DNA of 64,000 nucleotides from Spongiibacter thalassae. Its GTDB lineage: Bacteria; Pseudomonadota; Gammaproteobacteria; Pseudomonadales; Spongiibacteraceae. The position numbers were made by a program, and so were the translations under genes. The notes under the pieces are model-generated. The model was not told where the DNA came from. It worked only from the letters and a program-made list of their open reading frames with translations, and did no database searches. Positions 61,402 to 64,000 of the stretch are shown piece by piece; within the stretch, counting starts at the first letter, position 1, and every line of letters begins with the position of its first letter. The stretch spans positions 339,451 through 403,450 of the forward strand of contig NZ_JAAWWK010000002.1 of NCBI RefSeq assembly GCF_012272835.1, given 5' to 3'.

Positions 61402-63927
61402 ATGACCTTGAAAAGTTCTATTTCACGTTTCCGTCATTCCGCGCTTGCTGCTGCAGTTTCGGTTGCCGCGTCGCAGTCTATTGCTGCGCCGATGCTCGAA
61501 GAGGTTGTGGTTACGGCCACCGTGCGCGCGACCAGCCTGATGGACGTTCCTGTCTCCGTTAACGCCGTGAGCGGCGATAAAATGGCTGAGGCGGGTATCG
61601 GTAAGGTAGAGGATCTACAGGCCTATGTGCCCAACCTCACCATGTCGGAAACGGGTATCGGTACCAATATCTATATCCGCGGTATCGGCTCCGGTATTAA
61701 CCCCGGCTTCGAACAGTCGGTGGGTATGTATTTCGACGGTATCAGCTATGGGCGTGCCCAGTTGACCCGTGCGCCCTTCCTCGATTTGGCCCGGGTAGAG
61801 GTGTTGCGCGGCCCGCAGAACATTCTTTTTGGTAAAAACAGTATTGCAGGTGCCTTGAGCCTGATTTCGGCGCGCCCCGGCGCGGAATTTGAAGGTCAGG
61901 TTTCTGCGACCTATGAACCCGATTTTAACGAACAGATTCTCGACGTTATTCTTTCTGGCCCCCTTAACGACTCAGTCGGCGCTCGCCTTGCCATTCGCAA
62001 GCGCGATATCGATGGCCATCTGGAAAACCTGACGCTGAACCGCGACGAGCCAATACGCGATGAAGCGACGATCCGCGCCATTTTTGAGTGGGATGTCAAT
62101 GCCGATCTGGTTGCCGCACTGAAACTGGAAGCGGGTAAATTCGACGTAAATGGTCGCCAGATTGAGATTATCAACGATAACCCCTCTACCTCAGATACCG
62201 ACGCCTTTAACGGTCGTACCTATGGTGAGATCCTTGATCGCACCCAGATCACGGTAGGCCCTGCGGTAATTGTGGACGTTGATGCCGACTCCTCGGTGTT
62301 GAACAATTTCCAGGATTACAAACGCTCCTCTAACGGTGACTACAGCTACAACGACACCTACAACATGACCCTGAACGTGGATTGGTATCGCGAAGGTCAC
62401 CAGTTCACCTTTATTACCGGCATTTTGGGGTATGACACTGCTGAGCTGTGTGACTGTGACTTTACCGGCGCCTCGGTATTCAGTGTTGCTGCAGAAGAAA
62501 ACTACGAGCAATTCAGCCAGGAATTCCGCTGGGTATCGCCCGCCGGGGAAGAGTTTGAATTTATCGGCGGCGGCTTTGTGCAGTTGAGCGACCTTGAGTT
62601 CTTCGACAGTATTCGCGTTGAAAGCGATATACTTCCTCAGCTGTTGAACGCCGCTGACTTGCAGGAAGGTGGTGCGCGAGGCGAGCGGCCTCCGTTTGAT
62701 ACCCAAGGTGGCCCAACCATCAGTGGTATTCCTCTGGTTGCCGGTGGTGTTGGTGACGCGGGTGATGAAATCATCAACCTGGGGACGCCGCGGAACTTTA
62801 GTACAGAGACACAGCTGTTCTCTGTCTTCCTGCAAACGACCTGGAATTTTGCTGACGACATGCGCGGTACCCTTGGTCTGCGTTATGCCTATGAGCAAAA
62901 GGATGGTAGCCGTAGCCTGGACTTCTCCGATATCTCCACCGGTCAGCGCCGGGACGAGGGGGAAATCGATACGGTTGTGGCTAAGAACTTCTCTGCAGAG
63001 CGCCATGACCTGAGCGGATCGCGCACCGAGCAAAATGTGTCGCCGTCGCTGAATATCCAGTGGGATTACGACGACGAAATGATGATCTACTCTACTCTGG
63101 CGCGGGGCTTCAAGTCCGGTGGTTACGATGCGCGTTCCAACGCCTCGCCCGAAGCTAACCAGATTCGTGCCTTGCAGAATCCCGATAGCGAGCCGCTGAT
63201 TCTGGTGGGTAGCTTCGAGTATGAAGAAGAGCAGGCGACCAGTCTGGAAGTGGGCGCAAAATCAACGCTGCTTGATGGTGCTGCCGAGTTGAATATCGCC
63301 GCTTTCTACACCGAGTATGACGATCTTCAGGTCAGCGTATTTGACGGCACCCTGGGCTTCAACGTGGGTAATGCGGGTGCAGCGCGCACTATGGGTATCG
63401 AGCTTGATGGCCGAATGGCTATCACTGAAAAGCTGATGATGACCGGTGCTCTGGCGGTACTGGACTTCGAATTTACCGAATTCGATACCGGCCAGTGCTA
63501 CCAGGGGCAGCAGGCTGACACGGTTGTTGACGGCACCGAATACTGTGACTACAAAGGTAAAACTAACCAGTACGTTGCGGATTACTCCGGTAACCTGACC
63601 TTTGTCTACACCACCATGGTGAGTGACGACCTGGAATTCCGTGGCGGGGCTGATATTGTCTTCACCGGTGCCTACAACTCCTCGCAAAACCTCGACCCGA
63701 GCCAGGAGCAGGATGCTTACCAGAAGCTGAACCTGCGTATGGCGCTGTCGAATGTTGAGCAGGGCTGGGATGTTGCACTGTTGGTGAAAAACGCTACCGA
63801 CGAAACCGTGATTTCCTACTCCAACGACACCCCGTTGGCGAGCAATATCTTCGGTTCGATTGGTCACTATGGCTTCATCGAAGCACCGCGTTCATTTGCC
63901 CTTCAGGGTACCTACCGCTGGTACTAA
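61402..63927 (+). CDS. TonB-dependent receptor 2 (paralogue of receptor 1)
   Basis: An 841-residue receptor closely related to its upstream neighbour. The plug region is nearly identical (for example DLQAYVPNL, NIYIRGIGSGINPGFEQSVG, DLARVEVLRGPQNIL), as are the strands around YDDLQVSVFDGTLGFNVGNAGAA and the C-terminal SYSNDTPLA. It keeps both cysteine loops (ELCDCDFTGASVF and GQCYQGQ with YCDYKGK). It is about 54 residues longer, mainly through an insert near residues 415-455 and loop insertions near 270-290. The signal peptide ends near SIAAP and the TonB box is LEEVVVTAT. A 239-base gap with no obvious promoter and the terminator of receptor 1 lies upstream. Confidence 0.93.
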   Translation: MTLKSSISRFRHSALAAAVSVAASQSIAAPMLEEVVVTATVRATSLMDVPVSVNAVSGDKMAEAGIGKVEDLQAYVPNLTMSETGIGTNIYIRGIGSGINPGFEQSVGMYFDGISYGRAQLTRAPFLDLARVEVLRGPQNILFGKNSIAGALSLISARPGAEFEGQVSATYEPDFNEQILDVILSGPLNDSVGARLAIRKRDIDGHLENLTLNRDEPIRDEATIRAIFEWDVNADLVAALKLEAGKFDVNGRQIEIINDNPSTSDTDAFNGRTYGEILDRTQITVGPAVIVDVDADSSVLNNFQDYKRSSNGDYSYNDTYNMTLNVDWYREGHQFTFITGILGYDTAELCDCDFTGASVFSVAAEENYEQFSQEFRWVSPAGEEFEFIGGGFVQLSDLEFFDSIRVESDILPQLLNAADLQEGGARGERPPFDTQGGPTISGIPLVAGGVGDAGDEIINLGTPRNFSTETQLFSVFLQTTWNFADDMRGTLGLRYAYEQKDGSRSLDFSDISTGQRRDEGEIDTVVAKNFSAERHDLSGSRTEQNVSPSLNIQWDYDDEMMIYSTLARGFKSGGYDARSNASPEANQIRALQNPDSEPLILVGSFEYEEEQATSLEVGAKSTLLDGAAELNIAAFYTEYDDLQVSVFDGTLGFNVGNAGAARTMGIELDGRMAITEKLMMTGALAVLDFEFTEFDTGQCYQGQQADTVVDGTEYCDYKGKTNQYVADYSGNLTFVYTTMVSDDLEFRGGADIVFTGAYNSSQNLDPSQEQDAYQKLNLRMALSNVEQGWDVALLVKNATDETVISYSNDTPLASNIFGSIGHYGFIEAPRSFALQGTYRWY

Positions 63928-63954
63928 GCTGAAACGAACGCCCTTGATATGATA

Positions 63955-63977
63955 ACGCCGCTTTATGCGGCGTTTTT
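63955..63977 (+). terminator. terminator after TonB receptor 2
   Basis: The 7-bp stem ACGCCGC / GCGGCGT with a five-base loop ends in a run of five T. It lies 28 bases after the stop codon. Confidence 0.88.
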
Positions 63978-64000
63978 CGTTATTGGGGAAGGGATCGTTT

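Overview
This window is chromosomal DNA of a high-GC gammaproteobacterium. The gene content (rpoS/nlpD, System I Ccm cytochrome c maturation, SecD/SecF, ZipA, FleN-type FlhG, large TonB receptors) and several gene orders resemble the Pseudomonas/Cellvibrio/Spongiibacter part of the class. That placement is inferred from protein resemblance, not from a 16S gene, which the window lacks. Nearly all of it is dense housekeeping sequence with short intergenic gaps. I see no tRNA, rRNA, CRISPR array, prophage or intact insertion sequence.

Layout. 1-161 is a heptamer tandem array. 249-7965 holds a Crp-family regulator, type III glutamine synthetase behind a sigma-54-type promoter, xseA, guaB and guaA. 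8144-12178 is an accessory patch: a Xre/RES toxin-antitoxin pair with its own operators and a trailing exonuclease, a PepSY membrane protein, a CbiZ-like enzyme and a decayed cytochrome/lipoprotein gene. 12261-22206 has tadA, a secreted protein of unknown function, mltF, purL, secD and secF. 22284-33413 has suhB, pyrG-kdsA-eno-ftsB, ispD-ispF-truD-pcm, a DUF368 lipid-carrier transporter, nlpD and rpoS. 33464-36435 has a small oxidoreductase, mdh and ttcA. 43110-50168 is a complete ccmABCDEFGHI operon. 50309-57568 has smc, zipA, ligA and a lipoprotein. 57581-63927 has a glyoxalase, a flavodoxin-like protein and two tandem TonB-dependent receptors.

The most unusual part is 36473-42924. It encodes the cytoplasmic switch of a flagellum (FliG, FliM, FliN) with FleN/FlhG, a CheY, a free Hpt protein and a CheA fragment that has lost its kinase, but no filament, hook, rod, export, MS-ring or stator gene. 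The FliG homologue carries two N-terminal membrane helices and then a segment that matches the FliG-binding C-terminal tail of FliF, so it looks like a natural fusion of the FliF tail to FliG without the periplasmic ring. Two sigma-54-type promoters and three boxes of the form GTCA-N6-TGAC with AT-only spacers (the shape of FleQ sites) lie at the two transcription-unit starts. The order fleN-cheY-cheA-ccmA matches the flagellar/chemotaxis locus of Pseudomonas with fliA, cheZ, cheB, mot and cheW missing. I read the cluster as a former flagellar locus reduced to, and perhaps repurposed as, a membrane-anchored phospho-CheY-responsive switch. Whether a full flagellum is encoded elsewhere in this genome cannot be seen from here and decides the interpretation.
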